The position numbers and the translations under genes were made by a program. Positions 18,563-27,557 of a stretch of 64,000 nucleotides of DNA are shown here, one piece after another. Source of the stretch: Flavobacterium saliperosum (GTDB lineage: Bacteria > Bacteroidota > Bacteroidia > Flavobacteriales > Flavobacteriaceae); the NCBI RefSeq assembly GCF_900100625.1, contig NZ_FMTY01000001.1, positions 372,001-436,000 of the forward strand. Reading direction: 5' to 3'. A model generated the notes under the pieces. That model saw only the letters and a program-made list of their open reading frames with translations. It had not been told where the DNA came from and did no database searches. The number at the start of each line of letters is the position of its first letter. Position 1 is the first letter of the stretch.

Positions 18563-18606
18563 AAGTTGCCAAGTTTCTTAGACGCTAAGGCGCTGAGTTA
18601 TCTTAG
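18563..18606 (-). repeat. Degenerate 8-bp tandem repeat in front of ftsW
   Basis: Plus-strand units are AAGTTGCC, AAGTTTCT, TAGACGCT, AAGGCGCT, GAGTTATC and a partial TTAG. The array begins 8 bases before the ftsW start codon and fills most of the 65-base murD-ftsW gap. Confidence 0.75.
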
Positions 18607-18619
18607 TATTGTTTACTTA

Positions 18620-19951
18620 TTATAAGTTTTGCACTGCATTTTTAAATTGTTTGCCTCTGTCTTCGTAGTTTTCAAACAAGTCGAAACTAGCACAAGCAGG
18701 TGACAATAAAACCGTATCGCCTTTTTCCGCCATACGTTGTGCGATTTTCACGGCATCCGTCATGCTGGTGGTTTCGATCATTACATCCACCACGTCTTCA
18801 AACGCTTTCATGATTTTGGAATTATCCACACCCAAACAGATGATGCCTTTTACTTTTTCACGAACCAACGGCATCAATTCGCTGTAATCGTTTCCTTTAT
18901 CGACACCACCCACAATCCAAACTGTTGGCGTATTCATGCTGTCCAAAGCAAAAAACGTTGCATTGACATTGGTCGCTTTGGAATCGTTAATATATTGTAC
19001 GTTCTGAATTTTCAACACTTTTTCCAATCGGTGCTCTACGCCTTGAAAATTGGACAAACTTTCACGGATCGTTTCTTTTCGGATGCGCATTAACTGTGCT
19101 ACCGTAGTGGCCGCCATTGCGTTTTTCACATTGTGTTTTCCTTCTAAAGCTAGTTCGTTGATTGGCATGATAAATTCGTCGTTATTAATATGAGTTGTTA
19201 TGTTTTTTTCGTCTGCGTATGCGCCTTCTTCTATTTTTTTAACCAATGAAAAAGGAATCTTTTTGGCTTTTATTTCATTTTCGGACAACCATTTTACGAT
19301 AGCCTCATCATCATCATCGTATATAAAATAATCGTCTTCCGTTTGATTTTTCGTAATTCGGAATTTGGCTGCGATGTACAAATCGTAATCATAATTATAG
19401 CGATCCAAATGATCCGGACTGATGTTTGTCATCACCGCAATATGTGGGCGAAAATTCACAATCCCGTCCAACTGAAAACTGCTCAATTCCAACACATAGG
19501 CTTCGAATTTGTTTTCAGCCACTTGCCAGGCGTAACTTTTTCCGATATTTCCGGCGATTCCGATATTCATTCCTCCTTGTTTCAGCAAATGGTGCGTTAA
19601 CATCGTAGTGGTGGTTTTACCGTTACTTCCGGTGATTCCGATGGTTACAAAATCGTTAAACTGACTTGCAAATTCGATTTCAGAAATGATAGGAACATTG
19701 TTATTCTTGAGTTGCTTGACGATGTTGGACTTATCCGGAATTCCGGGGCTTTTCATCACTACATCGGCATTTAAAATCAGTTCTTCCGTATGTTGTTTTT
19801 CTTCCCAAGGAATCTGGTTTAGAATCAACACCTCTTTGTAATTGTTTTTAATCTCTCCGTAATCCGAGACAAAAACCTCATATCCTTTTTTCTTTCCCAG
19901 AATCGCAGTACCTACACCGCTTTCTCCTCCGCCTAAGACTACTAATCTCAT
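18620..19951 (-). CDS. murD: UDP-N-acetylmuramoylalanine--D-glutamate ligase
   Basis: Cytosolic ligase adding D-Glu to UDP-MurNAc-L-Ala. The N-terminal Rossmann motif VVLGGGESGVGTA, the ATP loop GITGSNGKTTT (105-115), the central domain ISPDHLDRY and the C-terminal NDSKATN are present; 443 residues is normal. It begins one base after the mraY stop, so the two genes are translationally close. Confidence 0.97.
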   Translation of the reverse strand: MRLVVLGGGESGVGTAILGKKKGYEVFVSDYGEIKNNYKEVLILNQIPWEEKQHTEELILNADVVMKSPGIPDKSNIVKQLKNNNVPIISEIEFASQFNDFVTIGITGSNGKTTTTMLTHHLLKQGGMNIGIAGNIGKSYAWQVAENKFEAYVLELSSFQLDGIVNFRPHIAVMTNISPDHLDRYNYDYDLYIAAKFRITKNQTEDDYFIYDDDDEAIVKWLSENEIKAKKIPFSLVKKIEEGAYADEKNITTHINNDEFIMPINELALEGKHNVKNAMAATTVAQLMRIRKETIRESLSNFQGVEHRLEKVLKIQNVQYINDSKATNVNATFFALDSMNTPTVWIVGGVDKGNDYSELMPLVREKVKGIICLGVDNSKIMKAFEDVVDVMIETTSMTDAVKIAQRMAEKGDTVLLSPACASFDLFENYEDRGKQFKNAVQNL

Positions 19952-19952
19952 A

Positions 19953-21176
19953 TTATCTCAGTTTTAAGGATACTAATGAAAAAATTGCCAATAAAATGGC
20001 CACAATCCAGAAACGGGTTACGATTTTACTTTCGTGATAGCCTTTCTTTTGATAGTGGTGGTGTAATGGCGACATCAGAAAAATGCGTCGGCCTTCACCA
20101 TATTTCTTTTTGGTGTACTTGAAGTACGCCACCTGAAGTACCACCGATAAATTTTCTGCCAAAAAGATCCCGCACAATACCGGAATCAACAATTCTTTAC
20201 GAACGGCGATGGCCAAAACCGCGATGATTCCGCCAATGGTCAAACTTCCTGTATCGCCCATAAAAACGGTTGCCGGATAGGTGTTGTACCAAAGGAATCC
20301 GATGAGCGACCCCACAAAGGCCGCAATGTAGACCGTCATTTCTCCCGAATTGGGGATGTACATAATGTTCAGGTAATTCGAAAAAATGATGTTACCCGAA
20401 ACGAAGGCGAAAATCCCGAGTGCGAGCACGGAAATTGCGGAAGTTCCCGCTGCCAATCCGTCGATACCATCGGTTAAATTGGCCCCGTTGGAAACTGCGG
20501 TAATAATGAAAATCACCACCGGAATGAAAATCAACCAGGCGTAATCCTTATAGTTATCGCCCGTCCATGCCAATAATTCGGCGTAATCCATTTCGTTGTT
20601 TTTGAAGAACGGAATAGTTGTTGCCGTCGATTTTTCTTCTTTGGCTACAGCCGAAACCGTTGTCCCCTGCTTAAAAATATCCGTTGTCGAAGTATCTGTT
20701 CTAACCGTTACAGCCGGATGAAAATACAACACCGAACCAACGATTAACCCTAGACCAACCTGACCGATAACTTTAAACTTTCCTTTTAATCCTTCTTTAT
20801 CTTTTTTGAAAATCTTGATATAATCGTCAATAAACCCGATGGTTCCCATCCAAAGCGTGGTTACAATCAGCAACATCACATAAATGTTATCCAATTTTGC
20901 CAATAAGAATACCGGAATCAACGTGGAAAAAATGATGATTAATCCCCCCATGGTCGGCGTGCCCGCTTTTTGCGTTTGACCTTCCAGACCCAATTCACGA
21001 ACGGTCTCCCCGATTTGCAGTCTTCTCAAATAGTTGATGACCCGCTTCCCGAAAATGGTGGAAATCATCAACGACAAAATAATAGCCAATCCCGAACGAA
21101 ACGTGATATACTGAAATACCCCAGTTCCGGGAACATCCATTGTTTTGTCTAAATATTGAAATAAATAATACAGCAT
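19953..21176 (-). CDS. mraY: Phospho-MurNAc-pentapeptide translocase MraY
   Basis: Integral membrane enzyme that transfers phospho-MurNAc-pentapeptide to undecaprenyl phosphate, giving lipid I. The catalytic pair in GFIDDYIKI (about 114-122), the metal site [11 protein letters not shown] and the C-terminal [11 protein letters not shown] are clear. A hydrophilic stretch of roughly 55 residues (about 155-212) follows helix 4, making the protein 407 rather than about 360 residues. I believe this loop is common in the phylum. It begins 3 bases after murE. Confidence 0.96.
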   Translation of the reverse strand: MLYYLFQYLDKTMDVPGTGVFQYITFRSGLAIILSLMISTIFGKRVINYLRRLQIGETVRELGLEGQTQKAGTPTMGGLIIIFSTLIPVFLLAKLDNIYVMLLIVTTLWMGTIGFIDDYIKIFKKDKEGLKGKFKVIGQVGLGLIVGSVLYFHPAVTVRTDTSTTDIFKQGTTVSAVAKEEKSTATTIPFFKNNEMDYAELLAWTGDNYKDYAWLIFIPVVIFIITAVSNGANLTDGIDGLAAGTSAISVLALGIFAFVSGNIIFSNYLNIMYIPNSGEMTVYIAAFVGSLIGFLWYNTYPATVFMGDTGSLTIGGIIAVLAIAVRKELLIPVLCGIFLAENLSVVLQVAYFKYTKKKYGEGRRIFLMSPLHHHYQKKGYHESKIVTRFWIVAILLAIFSLVSLKLR

Positions 21177-21179
21177 ATC

Positions 21180-22640
21180 TTATTTGTTTAATTGGTCTAA
21201 CAGTTCTTTTACAATTTTCATATCGTCGAAATCGTGACGAACCCCCTGAATTTCCTGATAGGTTTCGTGCCCTTTTCCGGCGATAAGTATGATGTCTCCG
21301 CTTTTTGCCAACTGACAAGCCATTTTAATCGCCTGCTTTCTGTCGGTAATCGCAATCGTTTTTTTATAATTCTGCGGCTCTACGCCTTGTTCCATTTCGG
21401 CAATGATCATGTCCGGATCCTCACTTCTCGGATTATCAGACGTAAAAATGGCCTTATCACTCAATTCCGAAGCAATTCGCGCCATGATGGGTCTTTTCGC
21501 AGTATCGCGGTCACCGCCACAACCCACAACCGTAATCAGCTGTTCGTTTTTGGTACGGATGTCTTCGATGGTTTTCAATACGTTTTCCAAGGCATCCGGT
21601 GTGTGTGCATAATCCACAATTGCCGTGATATTGGATTCGGAAACGATAAACTGAAAACGTCCGGAAACGCTTTCCAGCTCACTTAACAGCCGCAATACCT
21701 CAAGATTTTCCAATCCCAACTGAATGGCCGTTCCGTAAATCGCCAATAAATTATAAGCATTGAACGAACCAATCAGGCGTACCCAAACTTCTTGCTCGTT
21801 AACTTTCAACAGCAAGCCAGACAATTGGTTTTCTAAAATCTGCGCACGATAATCGGCATAGGATTTTAAAGCATACGTCAGTTTTTTGGCTCTGGTGTTC
21901 TGAAGCATTACCGCTCCGTTTTTATCGTCGATATTCGAAAGTGCAAAAGCCGTTTTCGGTAAATTATCGAAGAACGATTTTTTCACATCGCGGTATTCGG
22001 CAAACGTTTCGTGGTAATCCAAATGATCGTGAGACAGGTTCGTAAAAATACCACCCACGAAATGCAAACCTTCAGTTCTTTTTTGGTGAATTCCGTGCGA
22101 GCTGACTTCCATAAAACAATATTCACAACCTTCCTCCGTCATTTCATTCAGATAATGATTGATTGTCAGGGAATCCGGCGTCGTATGAGTCGCTTTGTAC
22201 TCGATATCATCCACCAGAATTTTTACGGTAGAAAGCAATCCGACTTTGAATCCGGCATTTCTGAACAATTGGTATAGCAATGAGGCAATCGTGGTTTTAC
22301 CATTCGTACCGGTTACACCAACTAATTTCAAGTTGGCAGACGGATTTCCGTAGAAATTAGCCGCCATAAAAGCCAAAGCCGCACTCGAATCTTTTACCTG
22401 TACGTACGTAATTCCTTCAACAATAATCGTTGGAAATGCTTCACAAATAATCACTGTCGCCCCAAGATTGATGGCTTTTTCGATGAAATCATGCCCGTCG
22501 GAAACGGTTCCTTTTATGGCCACGAAAACATCATCCGAAACGATTTTTCTCGAGTCGAATTCGATTTTGTTCACGTCGATATCCGTCGGACCTTTTACCG
22601 CTTCAATGGCTACTTTATATAATATGTCTTTTAAAATCAT
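21180..22640 (-). CDS. murE: UDP-MurNAc-tripeptide synthetase, meso-DAP type
   Basis: Cytosolic ligase adding the third amino acid of the stem peptide. GVTGTNGKTT (about 108-117) is the ATP loop. The specificity motif DNPR in SDNPRSEDPDMI is the form seen in enzymes that add meso-diaminopimelate rather than lysine. The start is taken as ATG 22640, which shares a base with the ftsI stop (TGATG); a GTG one codon upstream is possible. The length is 486 residues. Confidence 0.96.
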   Translation of the reverse strand: MILKDILYKVAIEAVKGPTDIDVNKIEFDSRKIVSDDVFVAIKGTVSDGHDFIEKAINLGATVIICEAFPTIIVEGITYVQVKDSSAALAFMAANFYGNPSANLKLVGVTGTNGKTTIASLLYQLFRNAGFKVGLLSTVKILVDDIEYKATHTTPDSLTINHYLNEMTEEGCEYCFMEVSSHGIHQKRTEGLHFVGGIFTNLSHDHLDYHETFAEYRDVKKSFFDNLPKTAFALSNIDDKNGAVMLQNTRAKKLTYALKSYADYRAQILENQLSGLLLKVNEQEVWVRLIGSFNAYNLLAIYGTAIQLGLENLEVLRLLSELESVSGRFQFIVSESNITAIVDYAHTPDALENVLKTIEDIRTKNEQLITVVGCGGDRDTAKRPIMARIASELSDKAIFTSDNPRSEDPDMIIAEMEQGVEPQNYKKTIAITDRKQAIKMACQLAKSGDIILIAGKGHETYQEIQGVRHDFDDMKIVKELLDQLNK

Positions 22641-24640
22641 CACGATAATTCGAGTGTTATGATTTGATTTCTGTTGAATCGTTGTCCCGGCTGAATGGAT
22701 TGTTGTTTCACTTTTCCGATTCCTTTCACTTTCACTTTCATTCCGAAATTTTCCAGTAAAGCAATAGCATCCATCGCTGACATTCCTTTTACATTCGGAA
22801 CGATATTTTCTTTTTTCTGTGCTTTCGTATAATACTCCGCATAGTTTTTTTCCTGATGCTTGATCTTCACATTCAGCGTTTTGATTTCGTTGGTGGAAGG
22901 TACATCGGTGAAAATTTTCTGTGCAATTCTTTTAAACACCGGACCGGCAACATCGGCACCATAATAACCTGCTGCCACGTTGGGTTTGTGTACTACTACG
23001 ACACACGAATATTTTGGTTCGTCGGCCGGAAAGAATCCTACAAAGGAGGATGCATAGTACATTTTACCGTCACCTTTGTGGTAATTCATCTGAGCCGTTC
23101 CTGTTTTTCCGGCCATCGAGAAATCTTTGGAATATAATTTTGAGCCCGTACCCTTTTTCACTACGTTTTCTAAAATCGCTTTGATTTTAAGTAATGCCTC
23201 ATCCGAACAGATTTTCGGATTAATCACTTCTTTATCGAATTTCTTGATGGTTTTGTTCCATTCCTTGATTTCACGAACGAATTTCGGTTTTACCATTTCA
23301 CCATTATTCGCTACAGCATTATACAAGGTCAGTGTTTGCAAAGGCGTCATTGAAACCCCATATCCGAATGCCATCCACGGCAGTGAAATAGCCGACCATT
23401 TCTTATCACTTGGCTGCGGAATATAGGGCTTCCCTTCTCCTTTGAAAGGCAATCCGAGTGGTTTGTTTAATCCCATCTTATTCAATCGGTTCACGAATTC
23501 TTCCGGATTGTCTTTGTAATTTTCATATACTGCCTGAACCAAAATGGTATTGGACGACAATTCGAAACCGCGCGCTAAAGAAACTTTTCCGTATCCTTTT
23601 CCGTTTGAATCACGAACATGTCTTCCTCTATAAGTGATATCCCCGCCTTTGGAATCGTAAATTTTACTGGTATCTACTTTTTCATCATCCAAAAGCGCTA
23701 TCAAATCGACCAATTTAAAAGTTGATCCCGGTTCGTGTGATTCTCTTATCGCATAATTATCAGTCTCGTAATAATTCCCGTCCACTTCGTCTCTTCCCAA
23801 ATTGGAAATCGCTTTCACTTCGCCCGTTTTGGTTTCCATCACTACAACACAGCCGTGATCCGCCTTATAATATTCCAACTGTTTCAGCAAAGCATGGTGC
23901 GCAATATCCTGAACATAAACATCTATTGTGGAAATAATATCATACCCGTCACGCGGTTCAATTTCATTGTTATCACTGATAGGCTTCCACTGATTTTTTG
24001 CAATTTTCTGCATCAATCGTTTTCCATCCTTTCCGTTGATATAATCCCTGTACGCCCATTCTATTCCTTTTCCGTCTGCTCTTTTGTCGTCGTAAGTTCT
24101 TTCGTAACCGATTGTTCTGGCGGCAATTTTACCGATTGGATGTTCACGAACGGTCTTTTGTTCGGTAATGATTCCTCCTTTGTATGCCCCTAAATTGAAC
24201 AGCGGAAAACTTTTCATGCGCATGTATTCTGTATAGCTTAGTTTTCTGGCTACCAGATAATAGCGGTTTTCATTGGCGCGGGCTTTTCGCAATTCCCGTT
24301 GAAAAAATCCGGAAGGTTTGTTCAACAAAAGCGAAAGTGAATCAGACAAAGCTTTTACATTATCGTCAAAATGCTCTTTTTTAGGTGCCACGGCATCAAA
24401 ACGAATGGTATAATTTGGAATGGATGTTGCAAGCAAACTACCGTCTGCAGAATACACATTCCCTTTATTGGCAGGAATTACGAAATTTTTAACCGTTCTT
24501 TCTTTGGCTAATTTTCTGTAATATTCCCCTTCTACCCACTGAATGTTGGTCAGTTTTATAGCAACGAAAATAGCCATCACGAAAATCGCGAAGGCTACCA
24601 AATAAATTCTGTACGAAATATTTTTATTTTCTACTGCCAT
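22640..24640 (-). CDS. ftsI: Septal transpeptidase FtsI (class B PBP) with PASTA domain
   Basis: Class B penicillin-binding protein that crosslinks septal peptidoglycan with FtsW. It has an N-terminal membrane helix (IYLVAFAIFVMAIFVAI), a dimerisation domain, and the active-site triad STFK in ESHEPGSTFKLVDL, SSN in GFELSSNTILVQ and KTG in MAGKTGTAQ. A C-terminal PASTA domain (VPNVKGMSAMDAIALLENFG) follows. The 666 residues fit Bacteroidetes homologues. It overlaps the ftsL-like gene by 10 bases and the murE start by one. Confidence 0.95.
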   Translation of the reverse strand: MAVENKNISYRIYLVAFAIFVMAIFVAIKLTNIQWVEGEYYRKLAKERTVKNFVIPANKGNVYSADGSLLATSIPNYTIRFDAVAPKKEHFDDNVKALSDSLSLLLNKPSGFFQRELRKARANENRYYLVARKLSYTEYMRMKSFPLFNLGAYKGGIITEQKTVREHPIGKIAARTIGYERTYDDKRADGKGIEWAYRDYINGKDGKRLMQKIAKNQWKPISDNNEIEPRDGYDIISTIDVYVQDIAHHALLKQLEYYKADHGCVVVMETKTGEVKAISNLGRDEVDGNYYETDNYAIRESHEPGSTFKLVDLIALLDDEKVDTSKIYDSKGGDITYRGRHVRDSNGKGYGKVSLARGFELSSNTILVQAVYENYKDNPEEFVNRLNKMGLNKPLGLPFKGEGKPYIPQPSDKKWSAISLPWMAFGYGVSMTPLQTLTLYNAVANNGEMVKPKFVREIKEWNKTIKKFDKEVINPKICSDEALLKIKAILENVVKKGTGSKLYSKDFSMAGKTGTAQMNYHKGDGKMYYASSFVGFFPADEPKYSCVVVVHKPNVAAGYYGADVAGPVFKRIAQKIFTDVPSTNEIKTLNVKIKHQEKNYAEYYTKAQKKENIVPNVKGMSAMDAIALLENFGMKVKVKGIGKVKQQSIQPGQRFNRNQIITLELS

Positions 24641-24975
24641 ATTTTTTTAAGAATACTGCTTTCTTCTTCTTTTACTTTTATTTTCTTGGGCGGAACTGAA
24701 GACGGTAAAATTCCGTGAGGCTCCATTTGTTTGGAAATGGTCGATTCCATTTTGAGTTCCATGAGTTCCGAACGTCGGTCTACAAATTCCGAACGCAACT
24801 CTTTCACTTCATTCGTTAATTCGGTTATTCTGTAATTCTTTTGTTCGTATCGGTGTGAGTTTCCAATCATTATCATCGCCAACAAAATCAGGAACACGAT
24901 GAATTTCCAGTTTTTCAGTGCATCGTCGTCGATTAGAAATTTTGCTTTCAGCAAGCTGTATACTCCGCCTTTCAT
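24631..24975 (-). CDS. ftsL: FtsL-like divisome protein
   Basis: Small bitopic protein of 114 residues: a 23-residue cytosolic start, one membrane helix (FIVFLILLAMIMIG) and a periplasmic coiled coil with heptad spacing (ITELTNEVKELRSEFVDRR). It has little sequence identity to E. coli FtsL. The assignment rests on topology, size and the position between rsmH and ftsI, the usual place of ftsL. Expected role: holding FtsQ and FtsB-like partners and activating FtsWI. Confidence 0.82.
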   Translation of the reverse strand: MKGGVYSLLKAKFLIDDDALKNWKFIVFLILLAMIMIGNSHRYEQKNYRITELTNEVKELRSEFVDRRSELMELKMESTISKQMEPHGILPSSVPPKKIKVKEEESSILKKIWQ

Positions 24976-24978
24976 CTC

Positions 24979-25887
24979 TTATTTCTTTTCCGCTATTCGT
25001 AATTTGGCACTTCGGGCACGACTGTTTATTTTAATTTCCTCCTCAGAAGGCACAATCATTTTACCGATTAACTTGAACGGCACTTCGAATCTTCCGAAGA
25101 AATCCTTTTCCGGCTCGCCTTCAAACAGACCGTTTTTCATGAAGCGTTTCACCAAACGGTCTTCTAAAGAATGATAGGAAATCACGCTCAATCGTCCGCC
25201 GGGTTTTAAAACTTCCAACGATTGCTCTAAAAATTCCTTGAGTACTTCCATTTCCTGATTCACTTCGATCCGAATGGCCTGATAAATCTGAGCTAAAATC
25301 TTATTGCTTTTATGCGCCGGCAGAAACCGACTCAACACCTGTTTCAATTGTTCGGTGTTTTTGATTGGCTCCTCTGTTCTTGCCTGAACAATTGCGTGCG
25401 CCAATCCTTTTGCCGTGGTTAATTCGCCGTAATCCGCAAAGATTCTGCGTAAATCCGCTTCGGCGTATTCGTTCACCACATTATAAGCGCTAATCGCATC
25501 GTTCTGATTCATTCTCATGTCCAACTCGGCATCGAAACGCGTTGAAAAACCACGTTCGGCCACATCAAACTGATGCGAAGAAACTCCTAAATCCCCTAAA
25601 ATTCCATCGACTTCTTTTACGCCGTAAAAACGCAAAAACCTTTTGATGTATCGGAAATTCTCATTGATTAACGTAAAACGCTCATCATCAATAGCATTTG
25701 CCAAAGCATCGGTATCCTGATCGAAGGCGAACAATCTTCCGTTCGGCCCCAGACGACGCATTATTTCTCTGGAATGCCCTCCGCCTCCGAAAGTCACATC
25801 CACATAAATTCCATCCGGTTTGATATCCAAACCATCCACCGTTTCTTTCAGTAAAACCGGATTATGATATTCCATTTCCATCGCCAT
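24979..25887 (-). CDS. rsmH: 16S rRNA (cytosine-1402 N4)-methyltransferase
   Basis: SAM-dependent methyltransferase (old name MraW) that modifies C1402 of 16S rRNA in the decoding centre. The motifs YHNPVLLKETVDGL, VDVTFGGGGHSREIM (SAM site), LGDLGVSSHQFD and ISYHSLEDRLVKRF are all typical; 302 residues is standard. Three in-frame ATGs lie at 25887, 25881 and 25875; all overlap the mraZ end, and which is used is unclear. Confidence 0.96.
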   Translation of the reverse strand: MAMEMEYHNPVLLKETVDGLDIKPDGIYVDVTFGGGGHSREIMRRLGPNGRLFAFDQDTDALANAIDDERFTLINENFRYIKRFLRFYGVKEVDGILGDLGVSSHQFDVAERGFSTRFDAELDMRMNQNDAISAYNVVNEYAEADLRRIFADYGELTTAKGLAHAIVQARTEEPIKNTEQLKQVLSRFLPAHKSNKILAQIYQAIRIEVNQEMEVLKEFLEQSLEVLKPGGRLSVISYHSLEDRLVKRFMKNGLFEGEPEKDFFGRFEVPFKLIGKMIVPSEEEIKINSRARSAKLRIAEKK

Positions 25888-26332
25888 TTAAATTACCCAT
25901 TACTTCTTCGGCCAAATCCGCAAAATCCATATCATCTCCGGAAATGGACTGTTCGTATAAATCCTTATCCCAGATTTCAATGATGTTCACTTTGGAAGTC
26001 AGCACCAAATCTTTTGAAATTTCTGCAAAATCAATCAGATCTTTTGTGATTAAAAGTCGGCCCGCATCATCAATTTCCACCATCTTCACGCCCGCCATAA
26101 ACTTCCGTATGAAATCGTTGTTTTTTTTATTAAAACGATTCAGCCCATTGATTTTCAGCATCATGATGTCCCATTCCGCTTTCGGCCAAAGCTCGACACA
26201 CTTATCAAAAACCGAACGCTTCAACACAAAACCACTCTCCAAAGAAGGCAATTGCTTCTTCAGCGGTGCAGGCACCATCAGCCTTCCTTTCGCGTCGATT
26301 TTACACTCGTATGTTCCGATTATGTTCGTCAA
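25862..26332 (-). CDS. mraZ: Transcriptional regulator MraZ, TTG start
   Basis: Head gene of the dcw cluster. The 156-residue protein has two AbrB-like halves, each with the DAGRL/DAKGRL signature: CKIDAKGRLMVPAPLKKQL and IDDAGRLLITKDLIDFA. MraZ forms rings and represses its own operon by binding short direct repeats upstream. Three such repeats are present at 26380-26404. The start codon is TTG at 26332: no ATG occurs in frame between the promoter and the conserved IGTYECK, so an unusual start appears real. Confidence 0.93.
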   Translation of the reverse strand: MTNIIGTYECKIDAKGRLMVPAPLKKQLPSLESGFVLKRSVFDKCVELWPKAEWDIMMLKINGLNRFNKKNNDFIRKFMAGVKMVEIDDAGRLLITKDLIDFAEISKDLVLTSKVNIIEIWDKDLYEQSISGDDMDFADLAEEVMGNLNGDGNGIS

Positions 26333-26360
26333 TGAAAACCTTTTTTGAAATGATTTATAG

Positions 26361-26368
26361 CAAAAGTA
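26361..26368 (-). promoter_or_regulatory. -7 box of the dcw cluster (TACTTTTG)
   Basis: Exact TAnnTTTG on the minus strand, 28 bases before the mraZ TTG. The MraZ boxes lie 12-43 bases upstream of it, so bound MraZ would cover the polymerase site. Confidence 0.7.
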
Positions 26369-26379
26369 CAGATTTTTTT

Positions 26380-26404
26380 ACCACATTTTACCACAAATTA
26401 CCAC
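26380..26404 (-). promoter_or_regulatory. Probable MraZ operator: three GTGGT boxes 10 bp apart
   Basis: GTGGT on the minus strand occurs at 26400-26404, 26390-26394 and 26380-26384, each separated by exactly five bases. Known MraZ sites in E. coli are TGGGN repeats with the same five-base spacing, and Mollicute sites contain AAAGTGG. Position between -33 and -7 of the cluster promoter fits autorepression. Confidence 0.8.
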
Positions 26405-26708
26405 TTTGTTGATAAGTTTTTTCGCTCCAACACCTATTCGTAAGAAAATCTGTTAAATCTCTCATTCTTAATATTTAGCGATTGCTTAACGTTTTAAAAG
26501 AATCTTCAAAAATTCTTCAAAAAACATGTCGGTTTTACGGCATTTCTTATTGATTTGTAAAATTCAAAAAGACAATCACTTTCAGTTACCAACGAATGAA
26601 AATTGTTGATAATTAACCGATTACCAAAAAACCCAGCGTAAATCAGGTTTTAATAAGAAAGTATTTTCGATTTTCATTTTGAAAGCTTCCTATTTCTGGA
26701 GAAAATCA
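26405..26708. other. Gene-free stretch in the mraZ / hydrolase divergent region
   Basis: About 300 AT-rich bases with short, stop-interrupted frames on both strands. I see no RNA gene, long hairpin or tandem repeat. It probably only separates the divergent promoters. Confidence 0.5.
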
Positions 26709-26716
26709 TATATTTG
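26709..26716 (+). promoter_or_regulatory. -7 box for the alpha/beta hydrolase gene (TATATTTG)
   Basis: Exact match 38 bases before the ATG at 26755. A TTTTG lies 27 bases upstream, a little too far for a good -33. Confidence 0.5.
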
Positions 26717-26754
26717 TCTGATTTTGATATTGGATAATTATACACCAAAAACAC

Positions 26755-27510
26755 ATGTTAAAAAAAGAAGGCAAATACCAATATTTTGAAGCTGGAGAAG
26801 GCACGCCTATCATTATTTTACACGGTCTTATGGGAGGCTTGAGCAACTTTGAAGCGGTTGCCAATTTCTTTCCGAAACACGGTTATAAAGTTGTAATTCC
26901 TGAATTGCCTTTATACACCAACAACATTTTAAAAACGAACGTAAAAGCATTTTCTAAGTTTGTAAAAGACTTTATCACCTATAAAGGTTTCGATAAGGTA
27001 ATTTTACTTGGAAATTCGCTGGGCGGACATATTGCCTTATATCATACCAAAATGTACCCTGAAAAAATGGCCGGGTTGGTTATTACCGGAAGTTCCGGTT
27101 TATATGAAAGCGCCATGGGAGAAAGTTACCCGAAGCGTGGGGATTACGAATACATTAAAAAGAAAGCGGAAGACGTTTTTTACGACCCTAAAGTGGCTAC
27201 CAAAGAAATTGTAGACGATGTCTATGCTACGGTAAACGACCGAATCAAACTGATTAAAACGCTTACCATTGCCAAAAGCGCCATTCGTCATAACATGGCC
27301 AAAGATTTACCGAAGATGACCACGCCAACGTGTATTATCTGGGGGAAAAACGACAAAGTAACCCCGCCGGATGTTGCCGAAGAGTTCAACCGATTGTTAC
27401 CCAACTCCGATTTATACTGGATCGACAAATGTGGTCATGCTGCCATGATGGAATGTCCGGAAGAGTTCAACAATCATTTGTTGGAATGGCTTAAAAAAAC
27501 GAATTTATAA
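26755..27510 (+). CDS. Alpha/beta-fold hydrolase
   Basis: 251-residue soluble protein with the alpha/beta hydrolase fold. The oxyanion region is IILHGLMGGLSNF (about 19-31), the nucleophile elbow is GNSLGGH (Ser about 85), the acid is probably in IIWGKNDKVTPP, and the His is in DKCGHAAMMECP. There is no signal peptide. The family includes esterases and C-C hydrolases; the substrate cannot be told. It lies 47 bases upstream of engB, with a weak hairpin between them, an arrangement I recall from other flavobacteria. Confidence 0.88.
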   Translation: MLKKEGKYQYFEAGEGTPIIILHGLMGGLSNFEAVANFFPKHGYKVVIPELPLYTNNILKTNVKAFSKFVKDFITYKGFDKVILLGNSLGGHIALYHTKMYPEKMAGLVITGSSGLYESAMGESYPKRGDYEYIKKKAEDVFYDPKVATKEIVDDVYATVNDRIKLIKTLTIAKSAIRHNMAKDLPKMTTPTCIIWGKNDKVTPPDVAEEFNRLLPNSDLYWIDKCGHAAMMECPEEFNNHLLEWLKKTNL

Positions 27511-27516
27511 ATAGAA

Positions 27517-27544
27517 AAGTTACAGGAAACTGTAGCTTTTTTTT
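27517..27544 (+). terminator. Weak terminator between the hydrolase gene and engB
   Basis: AAGTTACAG/CTGTAGCTT, a 9-bp stem with one G-T pair and loop GAAA, followed by T residues. It ends 14 bases before the engB ATG, so it may only attenuate. Confidence 0.6.
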
Positions 27545-27557
27545 AACTGGAATACAA

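Noticed and set aside
10479..26332. Absence of murF and ddl from the dcw cluster as a defect
   Set aside because: In Flavobacteriaceae these genes usually lie elsewhere in the genome, so the cluster looks complete for this group.
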